The notes below the pieces were generated by a model, which made no database searches, was not told the origin of the DNA, and worked only from the letters and a program-made list of their open reading frames with translations. Positions 1 through 5,807 of a stretch of 10,577 bases of DNA are shown one piece after another. The position numbers were made by a program, and so were the translations under genes. Origin of the DNA: Candidatus Margulisiibacteriota bacterium (lineage in GTDB: Bacteria; Margulisbacteria; WOR-1; O2-12-FULL-45-9); contig JAQTLJ010000027.1 in assembly GCA_028714935.1 (NCBI GenBank), positions 1 to 10,577 on the forward strand, in the 5' to 3' direction. Each line of letters begins with the position of its first letter. Position 1 is the stretch's first letter.

Positions 1-725
1 CCAATAGTAAAACAATAGTAAGCAAACATGCGGATCGAAGTCCTTTGGATCAAGCTCATAAAAAATCTGATCGCTATCAAGCCGGAAATAAAAGCGGCCA
101 GAAAGCCGAGGATCAGGGGCCAGGGGCCGATACCAAGTGTCCCAGCCTTGATTATCGCCTTGGACTGGAGCAAGCCGGCCCCCAGGATCGCCGGGATAGC
201 CAAAAGGAAAGAGAACCTGGCCGCCAGGGTCCGGTCAAGGTTCCTGGCTAATGAAGCCGAGATCGTCGTCCCGGAGCGGGACAACCCGGGAGCGATCGCC
301 GCCCCCTGGGCTAAACCGACCAGAACCGCATCCCAGATATTCATATCTTCGATCTTCCGCTTCCCCTTCCCCCACCACTCACCAAGCAAGATCACGACCC
401 CGGTCAAGATCAAGAATCCCCCAACCGCCTGCACCGAGCTGAACAAACCCTCAAAGAAATCCTTAAAAGCGATACCAATGATGCCAGTAATTATCGTCCC
501 GACCAAAAGCAGCCATAACATTTTTCTATTGTTAACCAGAAGGTCAATAATATCCCGCCAGAAATAAATAATAAGCGCCAGGGCCGTTGCCAGGTGCAGG
601 ACCGTATCCAAAGCAATATTCTCCTGGATCCTTAACAGCGTTTGGAAGATAACCAGATGTCCGGAAGAAGAAACAGGGAGGAATTCGGTCAGGCCTTGGA
701 TGATGCCGAGCAGGATGTATTGCAC
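1..725 (-). CDS. uppP: Undecaprenyl-diphosphatase UppP (BacA), 3' end cut by window edge
   Basis: This integral membrane phosphatase converts undecaprenyl pyrophosphate to undecaprenyl phosphate, recycling the lipid carrier for peptidoglycan and other envelope glycans; overexpression gives bacitracin resistance. The visible 241 codons carry both family signatures. The first is QGLTEFLPVSSSGH at residues 10-23, with the conserved Glu and His. The second is PGLSRSGTT near residue 150. Several hydrophobic helices follow. Family members are usually about 265-275 residues, so roughly 25 C-terminal residues lie beyond base 1; the frame is open to the edge. The proposed start is a GTG at 723-725 whose G is also the last base of the secF stop (TAGTG). 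It places the first motif ten residues in, as expected. No strong SD is visible, so translation is probably coupled to secF. Last gene seen of the secD-secF-uppP operon. Confidence 0.93.
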   Translation of the reverse strand, partial: MQYILLGIIQGLTEFLPVSSSGHLVIFQTLLRIQENIALDTVLHLATALALIIYFWRDIIDLLVNNRKMLWLLLVGTIITGIIGIAFKDFFEGLFSSVQAVGGFLILTGVVILLGEWWGKGKRKIEDMNIWDAVLVGLAQGAAIAPGLSRSGTTISASLARNLDRTLAARFSFLLAIPAILGAGLLQSKAIIKAGTLGIGPWPLILGFLAAFISGLIAIRFFMSLIQRTSIRMFAYYCFTI

Positions 726-1609
726 TACTTTTTAGTGTTGAGCCCTTCCCAGACCGCGATGATCGGCGGGGCGACAAAGATCGAGGAATAAGCGCCGATC
801 ACAAAGCCGAAAAGCAGGACCAGGGCAAAATCTTTTATCGTCGCGCCGCCAAAGAAGAGGATCGCCAGGACGCCAAACAATGTCGTCAGGACCGTGTTGA
901 TCGAGCGCGCCATGGTCTCACCGATGCTGATATTAACGATCTCCGCAAAGGTCTTCTTTTTGCCGGAAAGCTTTTTCAGGTTTTCGCGGACCCGGTCAAA
1001 GATCACGATCGTATCATTGATCGAATAACCCATGATCGTCAGGATCGCGGCAATGAACGGCGTCTCCACGTTCCGCCACATCAGAGCAATGATGCCGGTC
1101 GTGATGATCGCGTCATGATAAAGGGCGATCAGCGCCGCAACCGCGTATTTGAATTCAAAACGGAAAGAGACATAAATGATAATGCCGATCGAAGCGATCA
1201 GCAGCGCCCAGATCGCCTGGGTGGTCAGCTCCCGGCCGATGACCGGGCCGACCGTATCCGCTTCCAAGAGCTCGACTTCGCCGTACTTCTGCTTCAACTC
1301 ATCAACGATCTTGATGCGCAATGCCGGGTCCATCGGTTCGGTCCGGATAAGGATATCCCGCTCGCCTGATCTCTGGATCGTGCTTTGCTGTAAATTGTAT
1401 TTGGCTAACACTTCCCTGACATTGGCCTCGGAAGCCGCCCCCGGAAAACGGAGGCTGATCAGCGTCCCGCCGGTAAAATCGATGCCGAAGTTCATTGCCC
1501 GGCCGTGGACAAAAACATTAAAAAGCAGCGAACCGACCGCCAGGGTCAACATTGCGACCGACAATAATAACCAGTATCTTCTCTTGCCGATAAAATCAAA
1601 TATCTTCAT
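725..1609 (-). CDS. secF: Protein translocase subunit SecF
   Basis: SecF works with SecD as the proton-driven accessory motor of the SecYEG translocon, pulling exported proteins across the inner membrane. The 294-residue protein has the expected architecture. There is an N-terminal transmembrane helix (about 12-33), then the GIDFTGGT motif at 42-49, a small extracytoplasmic domain to about residue 128, and a cluster of five membrane helices. The SecF motif GYSINDTIVIFDRVREN lies at 194-210. Length is close to the family norm (about 300). The ATG at 1607-1609 overlaps the secD stop (ATGA), which fixes the start and implies coupling. The stop shares one base with the uppP start. Confidence 0.97.
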   Translation of the reverse strand: MKIFDFIGKRRYWLLLSVAMLTLAVGSLLFNVFVHGRAMNFGIDFTGGTLISLRFPGAASEANVREVLAKYNLQQSTIQRSGERDILIRTEPMDPALRIKIVDELKQKYGEVELLEADTVGPVIGRELTTQAIWALLIASIGIIIYVSFRFEFKYAVAALIALYHDAIITTGIIALMWRNVETPFIAAILTIMGYSINDTIVIFDRVRENLKKLSGKKKTFAEIVNISIGETMARSINTVLTTLFGVLAILFFGGATIKDFALVLLFGFVIGAYSSIFVAPPIIAVWEGLNTKK

Positions 1610-2937
1610 TTATAGACCATTTGGCTGTTGTCCGTCAGGACTTTGCCGTCAACCATCATTTCCAGCAGCATCCGGGTAATAACAAGGGCGGTGAACATTG
1701 ACACAAGAATACCGACCGACAATGTGACCGCAAAACCTTTGATCGTCCCGGTGCCGATAAAGAACAAAGTGGCCGCGCCAATTATCGTTGTCACATTGGA
1801 ATCCAAGATCGCCGCAAAAGCCCGATCAAAAGCGGTCTCGATCGCGTTGCGGATCGTCTTTTTCAAGCGCATCTCCTCTTTCAACCGTTCAAAGATTATG
1901 ACATTGGCGTCAACCGCCATGCCGATGGAAAGAATGATACCGGCAATACCGGGCAGTGTCAGAGTAGCATGGATCAGGCAAAGCGTAGCGATGACAATGA
2001 ACAAATAGATCACCAGCGCGACATCAGCCAGGAAGCCGGGCAGGCGGTAATAAATGAACATGAAAGCCACAATAAGCATAAAGCCGACCAGCCCGGCCAC
2101 TTTACTTTTATCCAATGAGTCTTTTCCAAGTGTTGGCCCCACGACCCTGGTCTCTACCGGTTTGACCGGTATCGGCAGGGCGCCGGCTTTCAGTTTGATG
2201 ACCAGGTCCTGGACCTCCTCAATGTTAAAATCACCGGAGATCTGGGCTCGGCCTGAGGGAATTGGTTCTCTAACATTCGGGGCGGAAATGATCTTCTTGT
2301 CCAGGACGATCGCGATCGGCTTACCGACATTGCGGGAAGTGACATCGGCAAAAGCCTGGGTCCCTTCCCCGTTAAACTCGATATCCACCACCGGGTTGCC
2401 GTACTCGTCGACTCCCGGCCAGGCACCTTTTAGCAGGGCGCCGGTCAAAGCTGCCCTTTTCATTACGATCGGCCGGTCGCTGATCGTTTGTCCGTTTTTG
2501 ACCGTTTTGACCTTATCAAGATAGGCGCCTGCGCCGTAAAACTCCTTAAGTTTTGCCGGGGTCAACCTTGATTCATCTGCCGGCGCCCATTCTGCTTCGA
2601 CAAATTCGAGCAGCGCGGTATCGCCGATGATCTTTAAGGCCCGGTCGGGATCCTTGACGCCGGGCAGTTCAACAACGATCTGATTGGTCCCTTTCCGCTG
2701 GATGATCGGCTCCGTCACTCCCAGAGCATCGATCCGGTTGCGGATGACCGCCACCGCCCCTGCCATGGAATCATCGTCAACCTTGACTTTTTCTGTTGCT
2801 TGCCCCTCGAGGACTAAACGGGTGCCGCCCTGAAGGTCGAGCCCCAAATTGATCGGCAGCTTAAAAATAATGTAAGCAGAAACGCCAAGAATGGCTAAAA
2901 TTATCAGTATTCGCAGCTGGTTAAGGTTCTTTTTCAT
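1606..2937 (-). CDS. secD: Protein translocase subunit SecD
   Basis: Partner of SecF in the SecDF complex that uses the proton gradient to drive late steps of protein export. The 443-residue protein has an N-terminal membrane helix (about 9-26), the family motif GLDLQGGT at 32-39, and a compact extracytoplasmic P1 region to about residue 275. A C-terminal membrane bundle follows, with the conserved GMAVDANVIIFERLKEE at 339-355. It is much shorter than E. coli SecD (615 residues) and matches the short form of many other phyla. First gene of the operon with secF (4-nt ATGA overlap). A near-consensus promoter lies only 14 nt upstream of the ATG and no SD is visible, so the mRNA leader should be very short. 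Confidence 0.97.
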   Translation of the reverse strand: MKKNLNQLRILIILAILGVSAYIIFKLPINLGLDLQGGTRLVLEGQATEKVKVDDDSMAGAVAVIRNRIDALGVTEPIIQRKGTNQIVVELPGVKDPDRALKIIGDTALLEFVEAEWAPADESRLTPAKLKEFYGAGAYLDKVKTVKNGQTISDRPIVMKRAALTGALLKGAWPGVDEYGNPVVDIEFNGEGTQAFADVTSRNVGKPIAIVLDKKIISAPNVREPIPSGRAQISGDFNIEEVQDLVIKLKAGALPIPVKPVETRVVGPTLGKDSLDKSKVAGLVGFMLIVAFMFIYYRLPGFLADVALVIYLFIVIATLCLIHATLTLPGIAGIILSIGMAVDANVIIFERLKEEMRLKKTIRNAIETAFDRAFAAILDSNVTTIIGAATLFFIGTGTIKGFAVTLSVGILVSMFTALVITRMLLEMMVDGKVLTDNSQMVYK

Positions 2938-2951
2938 ATAATAATTCGGTA

Positions 2952-2980
2952 ATTATATAAGATTTGGCCGGTTTTGACAA
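2952..2980 (-). promoter_or_regulatory. Sigma70-type promoter of the secD-secF-uppP operon
   Basis: On the minus strand TTGTCA (2975-2980) and TATAAT (2952-2957) are separated by exactly 17 nt, a near-perfect vegetative promoter. Predicted transcription start is about 2945, leaving roughly an 8-nt leader before the secD ATG at 2937. It sits just downstream of the tRNA-Arg gene, so the operon can be transcribed independently of it. Confidence 0.8.
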
Positions 2981-2997
2981 GACTCAAAAACAAAACA

Positions 2998-3071
2998 TGC
3001 GCCTGGCGGGATTTGAACCCACAACCCTTAGCTTCGGAGGCTAATACTCTATCCAGTTGAGCTACAGGCGC
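2998..3071 (-). tRNA. tRNA-Arg (anticodon CCG)
   Basis: A 74-nt cloverleaf reads on the minus strand. The acceptor stem GCGCCTG/CAGGCGC pairs perfectly, with discriminator A. The D arm is GCTC/GAGT (one G-U). The anticodon arm is TTAGC-CTCCGAA-GCTAA, giving anticodon CCG. A five-base variable region follows, then the T arm GTGGG-TTCAAAT-CCCGC. CCG reads CGG arginine codons. The 3' CCA is not encoded, so it must be added by a nucleotidyltransferase. The first ten bases overlap the last codons and stop of the upstream peptidase gene. The 3' end is followed by a T-rich run (TTTTGTTTTT), which may terminate transcription. Confidence 0.97.
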
Positions 3072-3703
3072 GTTTGCTTAGATTTTACCACAATCAACGC
3101 TTTCTTGCCTTGGGTGATAGTTTCTTTGCTGCCGGCCCAGTCGTGGATGGCATTAAAAGCGACCTGGTATTTATAACGATAATTCTCGCCCCGCTTCGTC
3201 CCCGAGTCGTTAGTGATGAATTCCCCCCGCCCGTCATCATAGCCCTTAAAAACCATATAATGGTAAGCGGGGCCGGGACGAGTGTAGTACGGATTACCCA
3301 ATAACCTGCCCGCCATCGGCGCAAGGACCACATTCCCTTTTGCCAATTCATCTTTAATGTCTTCGATGCCAAACCGGTAAGACAATTCCACATCATTATA
3401 TTTATAATAATCTTTGAGCAGCTTCACGCTTTGAGCCGCCGTCAGGTCGTGGTGCCCGCCCCAGCGCTTTTCCTGGAATTTGACCAACCCCAGGATCTCC
3501 TGGTTGCCGGATGCCTTATCCAGCGGGTACCTATTAATATAATGTATAGCCATGATGATCGCCGCCTCTTCGCAGGCATCCTGCCACGGCTGGGCCCAGT
3601 TGGCGTAAGGGGCCTGGCAGAGGAAGGGGATGGGAAGGTAGACTTTGGCAGGTAAAGCAAAAGCGGTCATTGATAACAACAGTAAAGCGATCAAAACTCT
3701 CAT
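3062..3703 (-). CDS. Secreted C39-like cysteine peptidase
   Basis: Predicted exported papain-fold protein of the peptidase C39-like family, members of which cleave peptides or leader sequences. From the ATG at 3701-3703 it is 213 residues. A signal peptide covers residues 1-18 (MRVL, hydrophobic core, ending about ALPA). Next come a Gln (30) that fits the oxyanion-hole position, the catalytic Cys 44 in DACEEAA, His 148 in YHYMVFKGYDD and Asn/Asp 165-166 in TNDSGT. These are the order and contexts expected for PF13529-type proteins. An in-frame ATG seven codons upstream (3724) is possible. I prefer 3703 because the TATAAT lies 7 nt upstream of it and a transcript from there would lack the earlier codons. 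Its final codons and TAG lie inside the tRNA-Arg gene. Substrate unknown. Confidence 0.82.
   Translation of the reverse strand: MRVLIALLLLSMTAFALPAKVYLPIPFLCQAPYANWAQPWQDACEEAAIIMAIHYINRYPLDKASGNQEILGLVKFQEKRWGGHHDLTAAQSVKLLKDYYKYNDVELSYRFGIEDIKDELAKGNVVLAPMAGRLLGNPYYTRPGPAYHYMVFKGYDDGRGEFITNDSGTKRGENYRYKYQVAFNAIHDWAGSKETITQGKKALIVVKSKQTRL
3082..3090 (-). promoter_or_regulatory. Candidate extended -10 promoter for tRNA-Arg, inside the peptidase gene
   Basis: TGG-TAAAAT on the minus strand forms an extended -10 element (hexamer 3082-3087, TG at 3089-3090). Predicted start is about 3075, four bases before the mature tRNA 5' end. There is no good -35. The same ten-base string GTGGTAAAAT precedes fpg. 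This would let the tRNA be made without the peptidase mRNA. Confidence 0.4.
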
Positions 3704-3710
3704 TATTTCA

Positions 3711-3740
3711 ATTATAACATGCAAGTTAGGGCCGTTTTAA
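3711..3740 (-). promoter_or_regulatory. Promoter of the C39-like peptidase gene (leaderless geometry)
   Basis: Minus-strand TTAAAA (3735-3740), 18-nt spacer, then TATAAT (3711-3716) preceded by TGT, an extended -10. The hexamer ends 7 nt before the ATG at 3703, so transcription should start at or next to the start codon. No SD sequence is present. Confidence 0.6.
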
Positions 3741-3743
3741 CGC

Positions 3744-3749
3744 GATAAT
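3744..3749 (+). promoter_or_regulatory. Candidate -10 element for the LysM-like gene
   Basis: GATAAT lies 9 nt before the ATG at 3759 on the plus strand; no convincing -35 or SD is seen. It is back to back with the peptidase promoter, the two -10 hexamers being 27 bp apart. If real, the transcript would have a leader of only about 3 nt. Confidence 0.35.
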
Positions 3750-3758
3750 ATATATGAC

Positions 3759-3962
3759 ATGACATTTATTTCTGCACCGATACGTTTTTACCAGGTCCGC
3801 TACGATGGCGAAATGCCTGCCGCGATTTGCGAAAAGCACGGCGTAACTTCAGAGGCGCTGGAACTGCCGCCTGCTGGTGAAGGGAGCGACCCGTCCGGCG
3901 GTTTGGCAAAAGGGGCGATCGTCATCATTAAGAACCCCTCCTGCTGGGTCCGCCAAGGTTAA
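3759..3962 (+). CDS. Small LysM-like domain protein
   Basis: A 67-residue protein that is essentially one LysM-like domain. YQVRYDGEMPAAICEKHGVTSEALEL matches the beta-alpha part of LysM (Y-V--G--...I---H/YGV---L) at about residues 11-36, and LAKGAIVIIKN at 49-59 matches the closing LxxGxxIxI strand. LysM domains usually bind peptidoglycan or other GlcNAc polymers, but here there is no signal peptide or membrane segment, so the protein would be cytoplasmic unless exported otherwise. Two cysteines (24, 62) are present. Codon use (gcg, ctg, ggc, atc) resembles neighbouring genes, supporting a real gene. It is divergent from the peptidase gene and its TAA interlocks with the stop of the opposing hydrolase gene (shared TTAA). 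The LysM assignment is by pattern only. Confidence 0.62.
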   Translation: MTFISAPIRFYQVRYDGEMPAAICEKHGVTSEALELPPAGEGSDPSGGLAKGAIVIIKNPSCWVRQG

Positions 3963-4573
3963 CCCGCGACCACCTGATTGCTAAGCTTGCCGATATCTTC
4001 GATCTCAACTTCTACAATATCCCCGACTTTCATCGGCCCAACACCAGGCGGCGTGCCGGTCAAGATCACGTCCTCTGCCTCCAGCGTCATGATCTGAGAA
4101 ATAAAAGCGACCAGATAGCCCACCCGGAAGATCATGTTTAAAGTATTGGAGCTCTGTTTGATCTCACGGTTCAAATAAAGTTTTATGTCCAAATTATAGG
4201 GATTAATGCCCGAAACGATATTCGGCCCCAGAGCGCAAAAAGTGTCAAATGATTTGGAGCGTGTCCACTGGCCGTCGATCTTCTGCAGGTCCCTGGCGGT
4301 GACATCATTGGCGCAGGTATAACCCAGGATATGCGCCGGCGCTTCCGCCTCGGCGATGTTTTTTGTCCGATCCTTGATGATGACCGCCAGTTCCGCTTCA
4401 TAATGCAGCTCCCTGGTTTGCGGCGGGTAAATGATCGAGCCGCCATGAAAAACGACTGAACTCGGCGGTTTCAGGAATAGTATCGGATGTGTCGGGATCT
4501 CCATCTTTAATTCCCTGGCATGATCCTGATAATTCAACCCGACACAAACGATCTTTGAAGGTTTGAGCTTCAT
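3959..4573 (-). CDS. Fumarylacetoacetate hydrolase family protein
   Basis: Metal-dependent enzyme of the FAH superfamily, which includes acylpyruvate hydrolases, oxaloacetate decarboxylases/tautomerases and aromatic-degradation enzymes; the substrate cannot be read from sequence. From the ATG at 4571-4573 it has 204 residues. Visible motifs are GLNYQDHARE (12-21) with His 18, the acidic metal ligands in HYEAELAVII (Glu 59, Glu 61) and NDVTARD (Asp 90), RSKSFDTFCALGP (105-117) and LTGTPPGVG (171-179). Length fits the short single-domain form. The start codon overlaps the fpg stop (ATGA), so it is translationally coupled to fpg. A longer frame upstream (to 4651) is only the out-of-frame end of fpg. 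Confidence 0.9.
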   Translation of the reverse strand: MKLKPSKIVCVGLNYQDHARELKMEIPTHPILFLKPPSSVVFHGGSIIYPPQTRELHYEAELAVIIKDRTKNIAEAEAPAHILGYTCANDVTARDLQKIDGQWTRSKSFDTFCALGPNIVSGINPYNLDIKLYLNREIKQSSNTLNMIFRVGYLVAFISQIMTLEAEDVILTGTPPGVGPMKVGDIVEVEIEDIGKLSNQVVAG

Positions 4574-5433
4574 GTCTGGCACCTCGGGCAGAACGATGAG
4601 GTCCGGCCGCCCATTTTTATTTTCTGGACATTCCCGCCGCAGCGGTAGCATTTTTTGCCGTAACGCTGATAGACCCTTAACTTGGCAGTATAAGCCCCGG
4701 CCTCGCCCATGGCGTTGACGTAATCGCTGATCGACGTCCCTTCATATTTGATCGCTTCGTTGAGTATGTTTTTTATCCCTTTGAGCAGCAGGGCGATCTC
4801 CTGGTCGGTCAACGTTTTAACTTTCCTGTCCGGCCTGACCCGGGCAAAGAAACAGATCTCATCGCTGTAAATATTGCCGATGCCGACCACATTTTTGGGA
4901 TCCATCAGGAACTGCTTGATCTTATTATTCGGCCTCTTCTTCAGCTCCTGCCTGAACACTTCCATCGTAAAGTGGTGGTCCAGCGGTTCCGGCCCCAGCC
5001 CGTGACCAAGCTGCTTCGCCAGTTCGGCGCCGCGGTAGAGGCGCAGCCAGCCGAATTTGCGGACATCGTTAAAATAAAGGCGGGTTTTGTCGCTGAACGT
5101 AAAGATCGCATGCGTGAACCGGTTCGGGTCCTGTTCAAAGCCCTCTTTGATCGGATGCCCGCCGACCACCGACCGGTTTTGGCCGCGATAGACCAGCTGG
5201 CCGGTCATTTTCAGGTGCGCCAGGAGATTCCAATCTCCGGAGAGACCAATTATTATCATCTTGGCCCGCCGTCCAATTTTTATGACCTTTGACCCTTTCA
5301 GCGTCTTTTTATAGAACGGCAGAGGATGATTGATCATTTTCCTGGTATCGCAGGTGAAATCAGCGATCACTTTGGAGATAATGTTCTTTTCCAGGCCGCG
5401 CTTAACTGTTTCAACTTCGGGCAGTTCTGGCAT
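4570..5433 (-). CDS. mutM: Formamidopyrimidine-DNA glycosylase (Fpg/MutM)
   Basis: Base-excision repair enzyme that removes 8-oxoguanine and formamidopyrimidines and cuts the abasic site by beta/delta elimination. The 287-residue protein begins PELPEVETV after the Met, giving the catalytic N-terminal Pro and Glu. It has the conserved Lys 58 in GRRAK, the H2TH-region motif GIGNIYSDE (184-192) with Asn 187, and a C-terminal zinc finger with Cys 262, 265, 282 and 285 plus the GGR loop (Arg 277). It is slightly longer than E. coli Fpg (269) because of an insertion around residues 84-105. Transcription probably starts at the ATG itself: the extended -10 TGGTAAAAT is 6 nt upstream and there is no SD. 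It is followed by the FAH-family gene with ATGA overlap. Confidence 0.97.
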   Translation of the reverse strand: MPELPEVETVKRGLEKNIISKVIADFTCDTRKMINHPLPFYKKTLKGSKVIKIGRRAKMIIIGLSGDWNLLAHLKMTGQLVYRGQNRSVVGGHPIKEGFEQDPNRFTHAIFTFSDKTRLYFNDVRKFGWLRLYRGAELAKQLGHGLGPEPLDHHFTMEVFRQELKKRPNNKIKQFLMDPKNVVGIGNIYSDEICFFARVRPDRKVKTLTDQEIALLLKGIKNILNEAIKYEGTSISDYVNAMGEAGAYTAKLRVYQRYGKKCYRCGGNVQKIKMGGRTSSFCPRCQT

Positions 5434-5439
5434 AGCTAA

Positions 5440-5448
5440 ATTTTACCA
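5440..5448 (-). promoter_or_regulatory. Extended -10 promoter of mutM (leaderless geometry)
   Basis: TGG-TAAAAT on the minus strand, with the hexamer at 5440-5445 and only 6 nt before the ATG at 5433. The predicted start falls on the start codon. The -35 position (about 5463-5468, TTTCAA) is poor and abuts the end of the 115-bp repeat element. Confidence 0.5.
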
Positions 5449-5468
5449 CTTAGTAAGATAGGTTGAAA

Positions 5469-5583
5469 GCCCTCACCCGATCCACTTAACACCCTCACCC
5501 TCTCCCAGAGGGAGAGGGTGCTTCGCGCAGGCACCTTCTCCCCCTGGGAGAAGGTGAGAGTCCCTGGCGAGTCGGATGAGGGC
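5469..5583. repeat. MITE-like palindromic element with two perfect hairpins
   Basis: A 115-bp intergenic element. Its outer ends are inverted repeats (GCCCTCACCCGA against GCCCTCATCCGA, 11 of 12). The outer 38 bp on each side pair at 27 of 38 positions. Inside are two side-by-side perfect hairpins: CACCCTCTCCC-AGA-GGGAGAGGGTG (5496-5520) and CACCTTCTCCC-CCT-GGGAGAAGGTG (5532-5556). The inner arms also match each other at 10 of 11 positions, so the strand can refold. It encodes nothing, resembles dispersed GC-rich intergenic repeats of the CCCTCACCC type, and lies between the divergent mutM and tautomerase promoters. I see no clear target-site duplication. Confidence 0.85.
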
Positions 5584-5596
5584 TGTGTAAGTATTA

Positions 5597-5605
5597 TGTT
5601 ATAAT
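5597..5605 (+). promoter_or_regulatory. Extended -10 promoter of the tautomerase gene
   Basis: TGT-TATAAT (hexamer 5600-5605) forms an extended -10; the corresponding -35 position falls in the end of the palindromic element and is poor. Predicted start is near 5612, giving a leader of about 16 nt. The SD AGGTG (5615-5619) is 8 nt before the ATG. Confidence 0.6.
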
Positions 5606-5627
5606 GCACGATAAGAGGTGAACAACC

Positions 5628-5807
5628 ATGCCAATCGTCAATATCGGGCTGTGGGCCGGGCGCGACAAGAACGTTAAAGCCAAACTGATCGAAAACGTGA
5701 CCAAAACGGTCTGCGACACTGTCGGCTGCCCGCCGGAAGCGGTGATCATCGTGATCGAAGACATCCCTAAGGAAAACTGGGGACAGGCCGGAAAACAAGC
5801 TAGTTAG
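5628..5807 (+). CDS. 4-oxalocrotonate tautomerase-like small enzyme
   Basis: A 59-residue protein of the 4-OT family, whose members are homo-oligomers that use the amino-terminal proline as a general base for keto-enol tautomerisation. It begins MPIVNIGLW, so Pro 2 becomes residue 1 after Met removal. It has the Arg of GRD (12), corresponding to Arg 11 of classical 4-OT, and the C-terminal ENWGQAGK block, in which Trp 51 takes the place of Phe 50. The second active-site arginine (Arg 39 of 4-OT, in VRVII) is not present: the region reads AVIIVIED. A good SD (AGGTG, 5615-5619) and an extended -10 promoter precede it. The TAG stop interlocks with the TAA of the convergent AI-2E-family gene (5804-5807). 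Substrate unknown. Confidence 0.88.
   Translation: MPIVNIGLWAGRDKNVKAKLIENVTKTVCDTVGCPPEAVIIVIEDIPKENWGQAGKQAS

Noticed and set aside
28..567. 179-codon plus-strand open frame
   Set aside because: Antisense to uppP, whose motifs are unmistakable on the other strand.
544..777. 77-codon minus-strand open frame
   Set aside because: Out-of-frame reading of the uppP start and secF end, rich in Arg/Ser/Pro as expected for a shadow frame.
2998..3071. tRNA-Arg as an integration site for a genomic island
   Set aside because: No integrase, no repeat of the tRNA 3' end in the window, and core genes on both sides.
4574..4651. 26-codon extension of the FAH-family gene
   Set aside because: It is the 3' end of mutM read in another frame; the ATGA overlap and the family N-terminus fit the start at 4573.
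5469..5583. CRISPR array or intrinsic terminator reading of the twin hairpins
   Set aside because: Only two units, no spacers of constant length, no T tract, and the terminal inverted repeats fit a mobile repeat better.
5436..5798. 120-codon minus-strand open frame
   Set aside because: It is antisense to the tautomerase gene and runs through the palindromic element; no family resemblance.
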